From the NCBI RefSeq assembly GCF_020164785.1, contig NZ_JAIUGX010000007.1:186001-250000 (forward strand): a stretch of 64,000 bases of DNA. Direction: 5' to 3'. Below are positions 16,098-26,419 of the stretch, piece by piece. The translations under genes were made by a program, and so were the position numbers. How positions within the stretch are numbered: the first letter of the stretch is position 1; each line of letters opens with the position of its first letter. The notes under the pieces were generated by a model that was not told the DNA's origin, made no database searches, and saw only the letters and a list, made by a program, of their open reading frames with translations. Source of the DNA: Mesorhizobium sp. ES1-1 (lineage in GTDB: Bacteria > Pseudomonadota > Alphaproteobacteria > Rhizobiales > Rhizobiaceae).

Positions 16098-17597
16098 ATG
16101 ACCCTTATCGATACCCGCACGCCCGACGCAAAACGCCTGATCCCCGGCGCCACCGGGGACTGGGAAATCATCATCGGGCTCGAAGTGCATGCGCAGGTCA
16201 TCTCGCAAGCAAAATTGTTTTCCGGCGCCTCGACTGCTTTCGGTGCTGCCCCCAACGCCAATGTCAGCCTGGTCGACGCGGCAATGCCTGGCATGCTTCC
16301 TGTCATCAACGAGGAATGCGTCAAGCAGGCGATCCGGACGGGTCTGGGGCTGAAGGCCCAGATCAATCACAAATCGGTTTTCGACCGGAAGAACTATTTC
16401 TACCCCGACCTGCCGCAAGGCTACCAGATCTCGCAGTTCAAGCAGCCCATCGTCGGCGAGGGAACCGTGATCGTCTCGGTCGGACCGGACCGCCAGGGCG
16501 AATTCGAGGACATCGAGGTCGGCATCGAGCGGCTGCATCTGGAGCAGGATGCCGGCAAGTCGATGCACGACCAGCACCCGACCATGTCCTATGTCGACCT
16601 CAACCGCTCCGGCGTCGCGCTGATGGAAATCGTTTCCAAACCCGACCTGCGTTCGGGCGATGAGGCGAAGGCTTATGTCACCAAGCTGCGCACGATCATG
16701 CGCTATCTCGGCACCTGTGACGGCAACATGGATGAAGGCTCGTTGCGCGCCGACGTCAACGTTTCGGTCCGTCGGCCCGGCGGCGAGTTCGGGACCCGCT
16801 GCGAGATCAAGAACATGAACTCGATCCGCTTCATCGGCCAGGCCATCGACTTCGAAGCGCGCCGGCAGATCGCCATCCTCGAGGACGGGGGCAAGATCGA
16901 CCAGGAGACGCGGCTTTACGACCCCATCAAGGGTGAGACGCGCTCCATGCGCTCCAAGGAAGAAGCGCACGATTATCGCTATTTCCCGGATCCCGATCTT
17001 CTGCCTCTTGAATTCGACCAGGCCTATGTCGATGCCTTGGCCAAAGGCCTGCCGGAACTGCCCGACGACAAGAAGGCGCGGCTGATCTCCTCGCTCGGCC
17101 TATCGACCTACGATGCCTCGATCCTCGTTTCGGAAAAGTCGATCGCGGATTATTTCGAGAAGGTGGCCGCCGGTCGCGACGGCAAGCTGGCCGCCAACTG
17201 GGTCATCAACGATCTGCTTGGACAATTGAACAAGGCCGGAAAGGACATTGAAAACGCACCGGTTTCGCCTGATCAGCTTGGCGCCATCATTGATCTGATC
17301 AAGGACGGAACGATCTCCGGCAAGATAGCCAAGGATCTGTTTGAGATCGTCTGGGCCGAAGGGGGCGACCCGCGCGAAGTGGTGGAAAGCCGTGGCATGA
17401 AGCAGGTCACTGACAGCGGCGCCATCGAGAAGGCCGTCGACGAGGTCATTGCTGCCAATCCCGACAAGGCCGAGCAGGCTCGCGCCAAGCCGAGCATGGC
17501 TGGCTGGTTTGTCGGCCAGGTGATGAAGGCCACAGGAGGCAAGGCCAACCCGCAGGCGGTCAACGACCTCGTCAAGGCCAAGCTGGGCATCGACTAG
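16098..17597 (+). CDS. gatB: Asp-tRNA(Asn)/Glu-tRNA(Gln) amidotransferase subunit B
   Basis: GatB carries out the kinase/transamidation part of the GatCAB enzyme, which converts misacylated Glu-tRNA(Gln) and Asp-tRNA(Asn). The start at ATG 16098 gives 499 residues. Family motifs include [32 protein letters not shown], and [13 protein letters not shown], with the C-terminal YqeY-like tRNA-binding domain from about 350 ([14 protein letters not shown]). gatA and gatC are not in the window. The GNAT gene starts immediately at its stop. Confidence 0.97.
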   Translation: MTLIDTRTPDAKRLIPGATGDWEIIIGLEVHAQVISQAKLFSGASTAFGAAPNANVSLVDAAMPGMLPVINEECVKQAIRTGLGLKAQINHKSVFDRKNYFYPDLPQGYQISQFKQPIVGEGTVIVSVGPDRQGEFEDIEVGIERLHLEQDAGKSMHDQHPTMSYVDLNRSGVALMEIVSKPDLRSGDEAKAYVTKLRTIMRYLGTCDGNMDEGSLRADVNVSVRRPGGEFGTRCEIKNMNSIRFIGQAIDFEARRQIAILEDGGKIDQETRLYDPIKGETRSMRSKEEAHDYRYFPDPDLLPLEFDQAYVDALAKGLPELPDDKKARLISSLGLSTYDASILVSEKSIADYFEKVAAGRDGKLAANWVINDLLGQLNKAGKDIENAPVSPDQLGAIIDLIKDGTISGKIAKDLFEIVWAEGGDPREVVESRGMKQVTDSGAIEKAVDEVIAANPDKAEQARAKPSMAGWFVGQVMKATGGKANPQAVNDLVKAKLGID

Positions 17598-18086
17598 GTG
17601 TTTGTCCGTACCGCCGGAGAACGCGACCTTGCCGCTGTGCGGACGCTGCTGGTCGAGACCTGGCACGCGACCTATGACACCATACACGGCACCGCCAGGG
17701 TTACCGAGATCACCGATGACTGGCATTCCATCGGCTCGCTCCGTTCCCGGCTGACGCGGCCGCATTCGGAATTCCTGGTCGCCGATGACGGCAAAAGGAT
17801 TGGCGGCATGGCTTTTGCCGCTGCCACTGCCGATGCGAAAATCATCCTGGTGAACCAGATATACGTCCATCCGGACCTCCAGCGGCGCGGCATCGGCCGC
17901 GCTCTGCTTGAAGAGATCGAGGCCAGTTTCCCGGAAGCACAAATGTTGCGCGTCGAGGTCGAGGAGGCCAATGGCGGCGGGATTGCCTTCTTCCGGTCGG
18001 CCGGGTTCCTGCCTGCAAGCGACGACGTGGATCCTGGCGACGATGAGAAGCTGGCGATCAGGAGTTTCGAGAAGCCGCTCGGATAG
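17598..18086 (+). CDS. GNAT family N-acetyltransferase
   Basis: The 162-residue protein starts at GTG 17598, directly after the gatB stop, so it should be translationally coupled. The acetyl-CoA-binding motif A is VHPDLQRRGIGRALLEEIE (95-113), preceded by a beta strand ILVNQIYV. The substrate cannot be told from sequence. It may acetylate a small metabolite or protein N-terminus. The gatB-GNAT arrangement is seen in rhizobia. Confidence 0.87.
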   Translation: MFVRTAGERDLAAVRTLLVETWHATYDTIHGTARVTEITDDWHSIGSLRSRLTRPHSEFLVADDGKRIGGMAFAAATADAKIILVNQIYVHPDLQRRGIGRALLEEIEASFPEAQMLRVEVEEANGGGIAFFRSAGFLPASDDVDPGDDEKLAIRSFEKPLG

Positions 18087-18155
18087 ATTCCGGCATGCCC
18101 AACCGGCTGTTCATTGTCGCGGGTTTTGATTTGACCCGGCTCGATCTCCGGCCGG

Positions 18156-19316
18156 TCAGCGCGATCGAAGCGGCGGCGACAGGTCCCTTATCAGCAACTC
18201 CAGCCCACGTTGATCGCCGATCCCGGTCTTGTCGAAGACGGTCGCCAGTTGCGACTTGACCGTGCCATCCGACACACCGCTGGCGGCGGCAATTTCCTTG
18301 CGCGTCATGCCCGCCGCGATATGGCCGGCGACGCGCCTTTCAGCCGCCGTCAGCCCGAACAGCGCGGCAACCGCGTCAAGCGCCGGTATAGGCGCGGCGC
18401 CCGCGGCCGTGACGAAGATGGCGGCGGCGGCACGCTGCGATAGTCGCGCCGAAATCTCACGCCGGGCCAATGGCATGACATGCGCGACCGCCGGGATGCT
18501 GGCCTTGGCGAGCGGAATATTGATACCGGCCGGGCCAAGTGCGAACTCGTCGCGCGTTCCGAGTTCCACCGCGCGGGCAATTGCGGTATTGGCATGCGGA
18601 AAGGCGAACGCCAGGTGCCCGCGAATTGAAGAGACAGCCGAACTCTCCGTCAACAGGGCTTCGGCAGCCGGGTTCGCGAAGAGTATCCGCATGTCGACGG
18701 AAACGATCAGCACCGGGTGGTGAAGGTTCTCTACGATCGAACGGAAGACGTCCGCCTTGCGCCGTTCGCATTCGAAGAGGTCCCCAATGGTCACGGCGCG
18801 ACGCACATGCGGCGCCAAAGCTGAAACCAGGTTGAGATCCTCGTCAGAAATCTGTGGCCTGTCCCTGTCCGTCACTACCATCAGCGTGCCGATGCGGCCG
18901 GGTCGCTTCATCAGAGCCACCCAGAAGAAATCGTCCAGCCGGTTGGGTTCCACCCACTCGCGCACGATCCGGCTTGCAACCCAGTCTTGCCGCGCGTCCG
19001 GGCCCTGCAACGCATAGATGGAGTCGACAGTGAAAGGCACGTCGATATCCATCTTGGGTAAAGCGGCCAGGAAAGGCACCTCGGACCCGTAGTCGCGCTG
19101 CAACGGCTCAAGCACCGCCGCGTCGCCGCAGGAAACCGAAAACCGGGCCGAGTTGCTGGCCGTGTCGACAACCGCCAGCATGGCGAGGCGGCCGAGCGTC
19201 AGCCGGCGGATCTCATCCAGCGTCGCCTGCCAGCGATCGACGTCGGTAACTGAATCATAGATTGCCTCGACGATCCGCGGCAGGGCGCCATCATCCCTTT
19301 TCGTCAGCTCAGCCAT
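18156..19316 (-). CDS. LuxR-type helix-turn-helix transcriptional regulator with PAS-like sensory part
   Basis: The 386-residue protein ends in a LuxR HTH (about 320-380): LTAAERRVAGHIAAGMTRKE, VSDGTVKSQLATVFDKTGI. A region around 190-300 resembles a PAS domain (VENLHHPVLIVSVDMRILF). The N-terminal half has no clear domain and no response-regulator receiver. ATG 19316 is the natural start because residues upstream in the frame look unrelated. The ligand is unknown. It is divergent from the VanZ-like gene. Confidence 0.85.
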   Translation of the reverse strand: MAELTKRDDGALPRIVEAIYDSVTDVDRWQATLDEIRRLTLGRLAMLAVVDTASNSARFSVSCGDAAVLEPLQRDYGSEVPFLAALPKMDIDVPFTVDSIYALQGPDARQDWVASRIVREWVEPNRLDDFFWVALMKRPGRIGTLMVVTDRDRPQISDEDLNLVSALAPHVRRAVTIGDLFECERRKADVFRSIVENLHHPVLIVSVDMRILFANPAAEALLTESSAVSSIRGHLAFAFPHANTAIARAVELGTRDEFALGPAGINIPLAKASIPAVAHVMPLARREISARLSQRAAAAIFVTAAGAAPIPALDAVAALFGLTAAERRVAGHIAAGMTRKEIAAASGVSDGTVKSQLATVFDKTGIGDQRGLELLIRDLSPPLRSR

Positions 19317-19554
19317 GTTCCACGGTGTTCGATGTGAGTAAGGTTCCACAAAGTCTGTGCCGATGTCGCACAATCCTCTTGCTCTGTAACCTTTTGATGC
19401 CGCTGTGCCTGTCGATTGCAAAGGTTCGGAACGCTGCGGCTGCTTCACATGAAGAACGTGCCGATGGCGCGTCCGAGCGGCCAAGCATCCGCCACCTCAT
19501 CGGCGGACCAATATCCCGCGTTGCCGTGTCGGCTAACGGCGGCTATGCAGGGAT

Positions 19555-19935
19555 ATGATCAGATTGTCCCGCATCACGGCCTTGGCGTTGCTCGCCATCA
19601 TAGTCTTCTCAACCCTGTCGCCGATCCAGATGCGGCCTCACCTTGCCGATGCGAACGCCGAGCGCGGCCTGGCTTACGTATTGCTGGGCCTCGCCCTCGC
19701 AGTCGGCTTTCCGAATCGGCTTTATCAAGCCCTGATCTGTGTGGTTGTGGTTGCCGGCGTGCTCGAACTGCTTCAGATCATCGATCCCGGCCGCCACGCG
19801 CGGCTCTTGGACGCGGTTGTGAAGGCGTTGGCGGGCGTCATCGGGATTGGCTTGGGCCAGCTTCTCGTAAAGGCGGTCAACCAGCGAGAGAAGACGGGAA
19901 GGTCAGCAGACCGCAAGCGGCACGGCGCTGAATGA
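19555..19935 (+). CDS. VanZ-like membrane protein
   Basis: The 126-residue protein has four short hydrophobic segments over 1-115 and the VanZ-type spacing, including STLSPIQMRPHL and ELLQIIDPGRHARLLD. VanZ-like domain proteins have no settled function in rhizobia. The last 25 residues are basic and hydrophilic. It converges on panC with only nine bases between them. Confidence 0.75.
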   Translation: MIRLSRITALALLAIIVFSTLSPIQMRPHLADANAERGLAYVLLGLALAVGFPNRLYQALICVVVVAGVLELLQIIDPGRHARLLDAVVKALAGVIGIGLGQLLVKAVNQREKTGRSADRKRHGAE

Positions 19936-19944
19936 ACAGCCGCT

Positions 19945-20796
19945 CTATGCGGACGCAACTTCGACATTGTCGATCAGCCTGGTCTTGCCAAGCCAGGCGG
20001 CAGCCAGCAGCCGCCCTTCACGGTCGCGGCGCCATGGGGCGAGCGTCTGGCTTTCGCGTGCCTCGACATAGTCGACCGATTGAAAGCCGGCTGCGATGAG
20101 GTGGCGGCAGGCTGCTGCCGTGGTGGCTTTCTCGTCAGCGCCAGCTGCCAGACTCGCCGCGGTATCGCGCAAGATGGTGTTGAGCCGACGTGCAACCGTC
20201 AGTTCGCCTGCATCGAGATAGACGTTGCGTGATGACATGGCCAGACCATGCGCGTCGCGTATCGTTGGGGCGCCGATAATCTCGACAGGCAGGTCGAGGT
20301 CACGGCAAAGCCGCCTGATCACGCAAAGCTGCTGATAGTCCTTCTCGCCGAAGATCGCCACGTCCGGGTTTACCTGCAGCAGGAGCTTTGCCACCACCGT
20401 GGCGACGCCGTCGAAAAGGGTCGGACGGAAGTCCGACTCGAGGCCGAGGGCGGGACCTGCAACGGAAAGCTTGGTGGCGAAGCCGGCGGGATACATCTCG
20501 CTTACCGTCGGTGCGAAGGCAAGGTCAGCCTTGGCCGCCCCCAACCGGTCGAGGTCGAGGCCGAGCTGGCGCGGATATTTGTCGAGGTCTTCGCTCGGCG
20601 CGAACTGTGTCGGATTGACAAAGATCGACACGACGCAGCGATCGGCTCTTTCGAGCCCGATCCTGACCAGCGAGATGTGCCCGTCATGCAGGGCTCCCAT
20701 CGTCGGGACCAACGCCACCCGAAGGCCTTGGCCGCGCCAGTCGCGGATCTGTGCGCGAAGTGCGGCGACGCTGTCGACGGCAAGGGGACGTGTCAT
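19945..20796 (-). CDS. panC: Pantothenate synthetase
   Basis: PanC joins pantoate and beta-alanine using ATP. The 283-residue sequence has the nucleotide-binding PTMGALHDGH (31-40, the HIGH-like motif), FVNPTQF, the FGEKDYQQL stretch, and MSSRNVYL (the KMSKS-like loop). The start at ATG 20796 overlaps the panB stop as ATGA, so the two genes are translationally coupled in the order panB-panC. Confidence 0.97.
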   Translation of the reverse strand: MTRPLAVDSVAALRAQIRDWRGQGLRVALVPTMGALHDGHISLVRIGLERADRCVVSIFVNPTQFAPSEDLDKYPRQLGLDLDRLGAAKADLAFAPTVSEMYPAGFATKLSVAGPALGLESDFRPTLFDGVATVVAKLLLQVNPDVAIFGEKDYQQLCVIRRLCRDLDLPVEIIGAPTIRDAHGLAMSSRNVYLDAGELTVARRLNTILRDTAASLAAGADEKATTAAACRHLIAAGFQSVDYVEARESQTLAPWRRDREGRLLAAAWLGKTRLIDNVEVASA

Positions 20797-21632
20797 GCAT
20801 CACTCCGGTTCGCCGCCGAAAACACATGGGCGGGGCCCGGAAATCTCCGGCTGCGCACTTCCGACGCATAGAGCTCGGCGGCATGCGAGATCACGTGTCG
20901 CAGATCCGCGTATTCCTTGACGAATTTCGGAACGCGGTCCACCGTCAGCCCAACCATGTCGTCGATGACGAGCACTTGGCCATCGCAGTCGGCACTGGCG
21001 CCGATGCCGATCGTTGGAATGGAGACGCGGCGCGTGATGTCTGCCGCGACGTGCTCGATCGTGCCTTCGATGACCAGTGAGAATGCCCCTGCATCCTCCA
21101 CGGCAAGCGCATCGGCAAACAGGTCGGCCACGTTTTCATCCGTGCGCCCCTTGATCTTGTAGCCGCCATCCTTTTCCACCGATTGCGGCAACAGGCCGAT
21201 ATGGCCCATGACCGGAATGCCGGCTTCTACGATCGCCGCGATTTGCCGGGCGATGGCGACGCCGCCCTCCAGCTTTACCGCCTGGCAGCCGGTCTCATCG
21301 ACGAGCCGTCGCGCCGAGGCAACGGCCTGTGGCACTGAATCTTCATAGCTGCCGGCCGGCAGGTCCACGACGACGCACGCCCTGGTCGATCCGCGCATGA
21401 CCGCTTGGCCATGCGCGATCATCATCTCGAGCGATGCGCCAAGCGTGGTCGCGTGGCCATGGAGGACCATGGCGACGCTGTCGCCGACCAGCAGCAGGTC
21501 GACATGGCTGTCGAGCAGACGAGCAACGGGATAGGTGTAGGCGGTGAGGCAGACGATCGGCGTGCCGCCCTTTGCTTGGCGGATTAACTCTGGGCTGATG
21601 CGGGTGTCGGTGGACGGCGAATCCATGGCCAA
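20793..21632 (-). CDS. panB: 3-methyl-2-oxobutanoate hydroxymethyltransferase
   Basis: PanB makes ketopantoate from 2-oxoisovalerate and a methylene-tetrahydrofolate. The 279-residue protein shows VGDSVAMV (metal-binding Asp), EGGVAIARQIAAI, and GHIGLLPQS, as expected for the TIM-barrel decamer. A start at 21626 (MDSPS) is also possible. Its stop overlaps panC. Together they make pantothenate for coenzyme A. Confidence 0.97.
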   Translation of the reverse strand: MAMDSPSTDTRISPELIRQAKGGTPIVCLTAYTYPVARLLDSHVDLLLVGDSVAMVLHGHATTLGASLEMMIAHGQAVMRGSTRACVVVDLPAGSYEDSVPQAVASARRLVDETGCQAVKLEGGVAIARQIAAIVEAGIPVMGHIGLLPQSVEKDGGYKIKGRTDENVADLFADALAVEDAGAFSLVIEGTIEHVAADITRRVSIPTIGIGASADCDGQVLVIDDMVGLTVDRVPKFVKEYADLRHVISHAAELYASEVRSRRFPGPAHVFSAANRSDA

Positions 21633-21866
21633 TCGTCACTCCTCGGCCCGAGGCCGTGTTCGATAGCTGCAGGCGCGCAGAGCTTTAGAAAGCGCCGAAA
21701 GGCTTGGCAAGCACGCATCCGTCATCCCGCAGATTCAGGGGTCGCATGTTCAGTTTCGATGAGCCATTTCCGTGCCCGCAATGGCAAAACCCTTGCCTTC
21801 CGGTGGGCCTGACGCCATAAGACGCCTGAAGCAGGAAACTGGCGCCGTCGGCCCGAGGTTTTTGGA

Positions 21867-22265
21867 ATGAAGATGTTCCTGACGCAGTTTTTCACCTGGT
21901 GGAACAGCCAGACGCTGGGAACGCGCTTTCATACCTGGCGGTATGGCAGGCAAATCGGCCAGGACGAGCTTGGTAATGTCTACTACGAGGGCGGGATCGA
22001 TTCGGAAGGCCGCACGCGCCGTTGGGTCATCTACCGGGACTATTCGGAGGCCTCTGCGATTCCTCCGGGCTGGCATGGCTGGATCCATCATCGGGTCGAT
22101 GCCGCTCCTGTGAGCGAAGGCTACAAGCCGCGCGAATGGCAGAAGCCGCATCTGCCCAACCTGACGGGCACCCCCGCCGCCTATCGTCCGAAAGGCTCCG
22201 TGCTGACCAATCAGCATCGTCCGCAGGTCACCGGCGACTACGACGCCTGGACACCGGGCGCGTAA
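21867..22265 (+). CDS. NADH:ubiquinone oxidoreductase accessory subunit NDUFA12 (B17.2) family
   Basis: The 132-residue protein matches the alphaproteobacterial homologue of mitochondrial complex I subunit B17.2: GTRFHTWRYGRQIGQDELGN, RRWVIYRDYSEAS and PPGWHGWIHH are conserved. It binds the membrane-arm junction of complex I. It is encoded away from the nuo operon, as is usual. The ATG at 21867 is the only sensible start. The family is restricted to alphaproteobacteria and mitochondria, so the gene also supports the taxonomic assignment. Confidence 0.93.
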   Translation: MKMFLTQFFTWWNSQTLGTRFHTWRYGRQIGQDELGNVYYEGGIDSEGRTRRWVIYRDYSEASAIPPGWHGWIHHRVDAAPVSEGYKPREWQKPHLPNLTGTPAAYRPKGSVLTNQHRPQVTGDYDAWTPGA

Positions 22266-22403
22266 CGACAAGGTGGCCCACCGCGCTGTGCGGTCGGTCC
22301 GTTATCGCCACAATTGGTGTTTAGCTGCTTGTGGATCATGAAACGGCGACTAGCCTTGGCGATCGACAGAATCACCCCGGGCGCGAACCACCGGTATCCC
22401 TAG

Positions 22404-22925
22404 ATGAACTTCTTCAGCCTGACATCGATGGGCGGCATCGCCCTTGCCGCTGGCCTTGCCGTCAGCACGGGCGCCTTCGCGGCTTCGCCTGAGCCGGCAA
22501 CGCCACCGCCGGCGTCGGCGGGCTCCGACCGCATCGCCAATCCGATCGCCGAATTCGCAGGCATCGACAAGATCACCGGCCGCATCATCACCTTCGATGT
22601 CTATATCGACGAAACCGTACAGTTCGGTGCTTTGCAGGTTACCCCGCGCGTCTGCTATTCACGGCCGCAGGCAGAGGCGCCCAAGACGGATTCCTTTGTC
22701 GAGGTCGACGAAATTACGCTCGACCGCAAGATTCGCCGCATCTTCACCGGTTGGATGTTTGCCGAAAGCCCGGGGCTGAACGCCGTCGAGCATGCCGTCT
22801 ATGACGTCTGGCTGAAGGAATGCAAACAAAAGTCGGATGTTCCGGCCCCCGGCGCTGCCGCTGCCAAGCCGAAGACCACCGTCGCGCCTGATCAGGGCGA
22901 TCCCGACACCACGAATACCAACTGA
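22404..22925 (+). CDS. DUF2155 family exported protein
   Basis: The 173-residue protein has a signal peptide (about 1-26, cleaved near AFA) and the DUF2155 core: FAGIDKITGRIITFDVYIDE, VTPRVCYSRP, FTGWMFAESPGLNAVEHAVY. Two cysteines (VCYSRP and LKECK) probably form a disulfide. The C-terminal tail is rich in Ala, Pro and Lys. The function is unknown. It is downstream of NDUFA12 in the usual rhizobial order, but a 138-base spacer separates them. Confidence 0.92.
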   Translation: MNFFSLTSMGGIALAAGLAVSTGAFAASPEPATPPPASAGSDRIANPIAEFAGIDKITGRIITFDVYIDETVQFGALQVTPRVCYSRPQAEAPKTDSFVEVDEITLDRKIRRIFTGWMFAESPGLNAVEHAVYDVWLKECKQKSDVPAPGAAAAKPKTTVAPDQGDPDTTNTN

Positions 22926-22995
22926 CCGCCCGGAACCCTCGCGGCCACCACACGTTGGATCACGCACGAGCGCGCGTCGAGCGCCTGGAGGTTCC

Positions 22996-23379
22996 ATGTC
23001 GGACAGCAAGCGGATCACGGCCAGCAAGAAAGAGCTTCTCGAACTCGAGAAGGGTTTCTGGACCGGTGACGAGGCTTATTATTCAGCCCATGCCGACACC
23101 GAATGCCTGGTGGCTTTTCCTGGCATGGCACAGGCAATGGACAATGCGGATCTCGCCAAGACGGCGACCAATCCCAACCGCTGGCGCGGCCTGAAGATCG
23201 ACCTGAAGGGAATTATCGAGCCGGGCAGCGATATCATTATGCTGACCTATGAGGCTCATGCGACGCGCGAGAACGGCGAACCCTATGCCGCATTGGTCAG
23301 CAGCGGCTATGTCCACCGCGTCAACGGCTGGAAACTGATGTTCCATGCGCAGACGCCGTTGGAGACGCAAAAGGCTTGA
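22996..23379 (+). CDS. SnoaL/DUF4440-like protein
   Basis: The 127-residue protein (MSDSKRITASKKELLELEKG) has the cone-shaped NTF2/SnoaL-type pattern, with DEAYYSAHADTECLVAFPGM and a C-terminal ALVSSGYVHRVNGWKLMFH. No catalytic residue set identifies a reaction. The start follows GGAGG nearby. It converges on aat with three bases between the genes. Confidence 0.78.
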   Translation: MSDSKRITASKKELLELEKGFWTGDEAYYSAHADTECLVAFPGMAQAMDNADLAKTATNPNRWRGLKIDLKGIIEPGSDIIMLTYEAHATRENGEPYAALVSSGYVHRVNGWKLMFHAQTPLETQKA

Positions 23380-23382
23380 TCC

Positions 23383-24000
23383 TCAGGGAAAGAACGCCGC
23401 TTCACCCTTCAGCGCTTCGGCCAGCATCTTCTCATATTTGGCGCGCGGCACATCGACCGCGCCGAAGCGTTTCAGGTGCTCGGTGGTGAACTGCGTATCG
23501 AGCAAGGCGAAGCCGCGTTCCCTCAACCGTTCGACAAGATAGAAAAGGCAGGTCTTGGAGGCATCCGTCTCCTTGGCGAACATGCTTTCGCCGAAGAACA
23601 CCCGTCCCAAAGACACGCCATAGAGGCCGCCGACGAGTCGGTCTTCGCGCCAAGCCTCTACCGAATGGCAATGTCCCATCCGGTGAAGTTGCACATAGGC
23701 TTCGCGGATCGGCGCGTTGATCCAGGTAGAGCGGCGTTCGGCGCGCTTTTCGGCGCAGCCATCGATCGTCGCCTCGAAGTCAAAATCGAAACGAATGTCG
23801 AACGGACTTCTCCTGATCGTTTTCCTGAGGCTTTTCGGCGTGTGGAAGCCGTCGAGCGGGATGATGCCGCGCGTCTCCGGCCGCACCCAAAAAACCTCCG
23901 GGTCGCCGGCACTTTCCGCCATCGGGAAGACGCCCGAGGCATAGGCCTTGAGCAATAAGTCGGTGGGGATGCGATAGCCGGGCGCGTAGGGACGGGTCAT
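23383..24000 (-). CDS. aat: Leucyl/phenylalanyl-tRNA--protein transferase
   Basis: Aat adds Leu or Phe to N-terminal Arg or Lys residues, marking proteins for ClpAP degradation. The 205-residue sequence shows [37 protein letters not shown], and [20 protein letters not shown], with the family-typical C-terminal [11 protein letters not shown]. It is the last gene of accB-accC-aat, 12 bases after accC. Confidence 0.95.
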   Translation of the reverse strand: MTRPYAPGYRIPTDLLLKAYASGVFPMAESAGDPEVFWVRPETRGIIPLDGFHTPKSLRKTIRRSPFDIRFDFDFEATIDGCAEKRAERRSTWINAPIREAYVQLHRMGHCHSVEAWREDRLVGGLYGVSLGRVFFGESMFAKETDASKTCLFYLVERLRERGFALLDTQFTTEHLKRFGAVDVPRAKYEKMLAEALKGEAAFFP

Positions 24001-24012
24001 CGCGCCTCCGCG

Positions 24013-25356
24013 CTATTCGCCTTTGGCCAGGTATTTTTCCAGCCAGTGGATGTCGTAATCGCCATTGGCGATGTCGGCATTGCCGACGAGATCGCGAAAC
24101 AGCGGCAGGGTCGTCTTGATGCCGTCCACGACGAACTCATCCAGTGCCCGCCGCAATCGCATCATGCACTCGACGCGATTGCGTCCATGCACGATCAGCT
24201 TGCCGATCAGGCTGTCGTAATAGGGCGGGATCTTGTAGCCGGAATAGACGCCGGAATCGACCCGGATGCCCAGGCCGCCCGGTGTGTGGAAATGGGTGAT
24301 CGTTCCGGGCGAGGGGGTGAAGGTGCGCGGATCCTCGGCATTGATACGGCATTCAATGGCGTGGCCATTGAATTTGATGTCTTCCTGACGGACCGAAAGT
24401 CCGCCGCCCGATGCGACGCGGATCTGCTCGTGCACCAGATCGATGCCGGTGATGGCTTCCGTTACCGGATGCTCGACTTGCAGGCGCGTGTTCATCTCGA
24501 TGAAATAGAACTCGCCATTCTCGTAGAGGAACTCGATCGTGCCTGCGCCGGAATAGCCGAGGTCCGCAATCGCCTTGGCGCAGATGCCGCCAATGCGCGC
24601 GCGTTCTTCGGCGTTGAGTGCGGGCGAGGGCGCCTCCTCCCAGACCTTCTGGTGACGGCGTTGCAGCGAACAATCGCGTTCGCCGAAATGCACGCCACCA
24701 CCGAATCCGTCACCGAACACCTGGACTTCGATATGGCGCGGCTTTTCCAAGTATTTCTCGATGTAGACGGCATCGTCGCCGAATGCCGCGCCGGCTTCCG
24801 TGCTGGCAGTCTGCAGGGCGACCTCCAGGTCAGCCTCGGTGAGGGCGACCTTCATGCCACGTCCGCCGCCGCCTGCCGATGCCTTGATGATCACCGGATA
24901 GCCGATCTCGGCGGCAATGCGCCTGGCTTCCTTTTGATCGGTCACCGCGCCGTCCGAACCTGGCACCACAGGAATGCCGAGGCGTTTGGCGGTGCGCTTC
25001 GCCTCGATCTTGTCGCCCATGATCCGGATGTGGTCGCCGGTGGGGCCGATGAAGGTGATGTTGTGCGCGGCCAGGATGTCGGCGAACTTGGCGTTCTCCG
25101 ACAGGAAGCCATAGCCGGGGTGCACCGCGTCGGCCCCCGTGATCTCGCAGGCGGCGACGATCTGGTGGATGTTGAGATAGCTGTCGCGCGACGGCGGCGG
25201 CCCGATGCACACGCTCTCATCGGCGAGCCTCACATGCATGGCGTCGGCGTCGGCGGTCGAATGCACCACCACCGTCTGGATGCCGAGTTCTTTGCAGGCG
25301 CGCAGCACCCGAAGCGCGATTTCGCCGCGATTGGCGATGAGAATCTTCTGAAACAT
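24013..25356 (-). CDS. accC: Acetyl-CoA carboxylase, biotin carboxylase subunit
   Basis: AccC carboxylates the biotin of AccB using ATP and bicarbonate, the first half of malonyl-CoA synthesis. The 447-residue protein has the N-terminal [15 protein letters not shown], the ATP-grasp glycine loop [12 protein letters not shown], and HIEVQVFGD and [14 protein letters not shown]. Length and motifs are those of the stand-alone subunit. It is 10 bases downstream of accB. Confidence 0.98.
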   Translation of the reverse strand: MFQKILIANRGEIALRVLRACKELGIQTVVVHSTADADAMHVRLADESVCIGPPPSRDSYLNIHQIVAACEITGADAVHPGYGFLSENAKFADILAAHNITFIGPTGDHIRIMGDKIEAKRTAKRLGIPVVPGSDGAVTDQKEARRIAAEIGYPVIIKASAGGGGRGMKVALTEADLEVALQTASTEAGAAFGDDAVYIEKYLEKPRHIEVQVFGDGFGGGVHFGERDCSLQRRHQKVWEEAPSPALNAEERARIGGICAKAIADLGYSGAGTIEFLYENGEFYFIEMNTRLQVEHPVTEAITGIDLVHEQIRVASGGGLSVRQEDIKFNGHAIECRINAEDPRTFTPSPGTITHFHTPGGLGIRVDSGVYSGYKIPPYYDSLIGKLIVHGRNRVECMMRLRRALDEFVVDGIKTTLPLFRDLVGNADIANGDYDIHWLEKYLAKGE

Positions 25357-25366
25357 CCGGCCCGCT

Positions 25367-25825
25367 CTATTCGATCACGACGAGCGGCATGCCGTATTCG
25401 ACCGGCGTCGCGTCCTCGAACAGGATCGCCGCCACCGTGCCGGCGCGCGGCGAGGGGATCTGATTCATCGTCTTCATCGCCTCGATGATCAGCAGCGTCT
25501 GGCCTTCCTTGACCTTCTGGCCAACCTCGATGAACGGCTTGGCATCCGGCGACGGCGCCAGATAGGCGGTGCCGACCATCGGGGAAGTGACCGCGTTCTT
25601 GGAAGGCTCGGCCGCCGCGGGTGCCGCAACGGCGGCAGCCTGCGTCGAGGCAGGCGCATAGCTCTGCTGTGGCGCCGCGATCGCATGGACGGCAGGCGCC
25701 TGCCGCGAGACGCGCACCTTCAGGTCGCCCAGTTCCACCTCGATCTCGGTCAGGTTGGTGTCGTTCAAGATACCCGCAAGATCACGGATCAACTGCTGGT
25801 CAACACCGGTCTTTTTAATCGACAT
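25367..25825 (-). CDS. accB: Acetyl-CoA carboxylase biotin carboxyl carrier protein
   Basis: The 152-residue protein starts at ATG 25825 ([10 protein letters not shown]). The C-terminal biotinyl domain has EAMKTMNQI, with Lys118 as the biotinylated residue. A flexible Ala/Pro-rich linker (about 44-75) joins it to the N-terminal part. It is followed by accC and preceded by aroQ on the same strand, an arrangement common in alphaproteobacteria. Confidence 0.97.
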   Translation of the reverse strand: MSIKKTGVDQQLIRDLAGILNDTNLTEIEVELGDLKVRVSRQAPAVHAIAAPQQSYAPASTQAAAVAAPAAAEPSKNAVTSPMVGTAYLAPSPDAKPFIEVGQKVKEGQTLLIIEAMKTMNQIPSPRAGTVAAILFEDATPVEYGMPLVVIE

Positions 25826-25851
25826 TTTCGAGCCTTCTGTTTGTTGGCCGG

Positions 25852-26286
25852 TCATAGGCGTGCCGCCAACGCTTGCAGCGCCAGCGTGTAACCGAGCGGC
25901 CCAAAGCCACAGATCATGCCGACCGCCACCGGCGAGACCATGGAAACGTGGCGGAATGGTTCCCGCGCATGGATATTGGAAAGGTGAACCTCGGCGACCG
26001 GCAAAGGCGCGACCGCCCGGATAGCGTCGTGGATGGCAATCGAAGTATGGCTATAAGCGCCCGGGTTGATGACGATGCCGACGGCCTTGTCGCCCGCTTC
26101 CTGGATCCAGTCGACGAGGTCGCCCTCATGGTTCGACTGACGGAAATCGATGTCGAGCCCCAGCGCTGCTCCGGCCTGCTTGCAGTCTTCGCCGATGGCG
26201 GCCAGCGTCTTGCCGCCATAGATCCCCGGCTCGCGCTTGCCGAGCGCGTTGAGGTTGGGACCGTTCAGGACAAAAACCGTTTTCAA
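25852..26286 (-). CDS. aroQ: 3-dehydroquinate dehydratase, type II
   Basis: AroQ converts 3-dehydroquinate to 3-dehydroshikimate by an enolate mechanism. The 144-residue protein has [20 protein letters not shown] (with the catalytic Tyr in IYG) and [17 protein letters not shown] plus [15 protein letters not shown]. Size and motifs fit the type II dodecamer. It is the first gene of the aroQ-accB-accC-aat unit. Confidence 0.96.
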   Translation of the reverse strand: MKTVFVLNGPNLNALGKREPGIYGGKTLAAIGEDCKQAGAALGLDIDFRQSNHEGDLVDWIQEAGDKAVGIVINPGAYSHTSIAIHDAIRAVAPLPVAEVHLSNIHAREPFRHVSMVSPVAVGMICGFGPLGYTLALQALAARL

Positions 26287-26419
26287 AAAACCGACCTTTT
26301 CAACGCCGAAATCAACCGGCGCGCTGGCCCTCTATAATGGGCATAGACGCCTGCGAAAAGAGCGAAAGTGCCCTTCTTTCACTGTCCACAACGGGCGGAA
26401 ATGTGTCCGTGAGCAGAAT

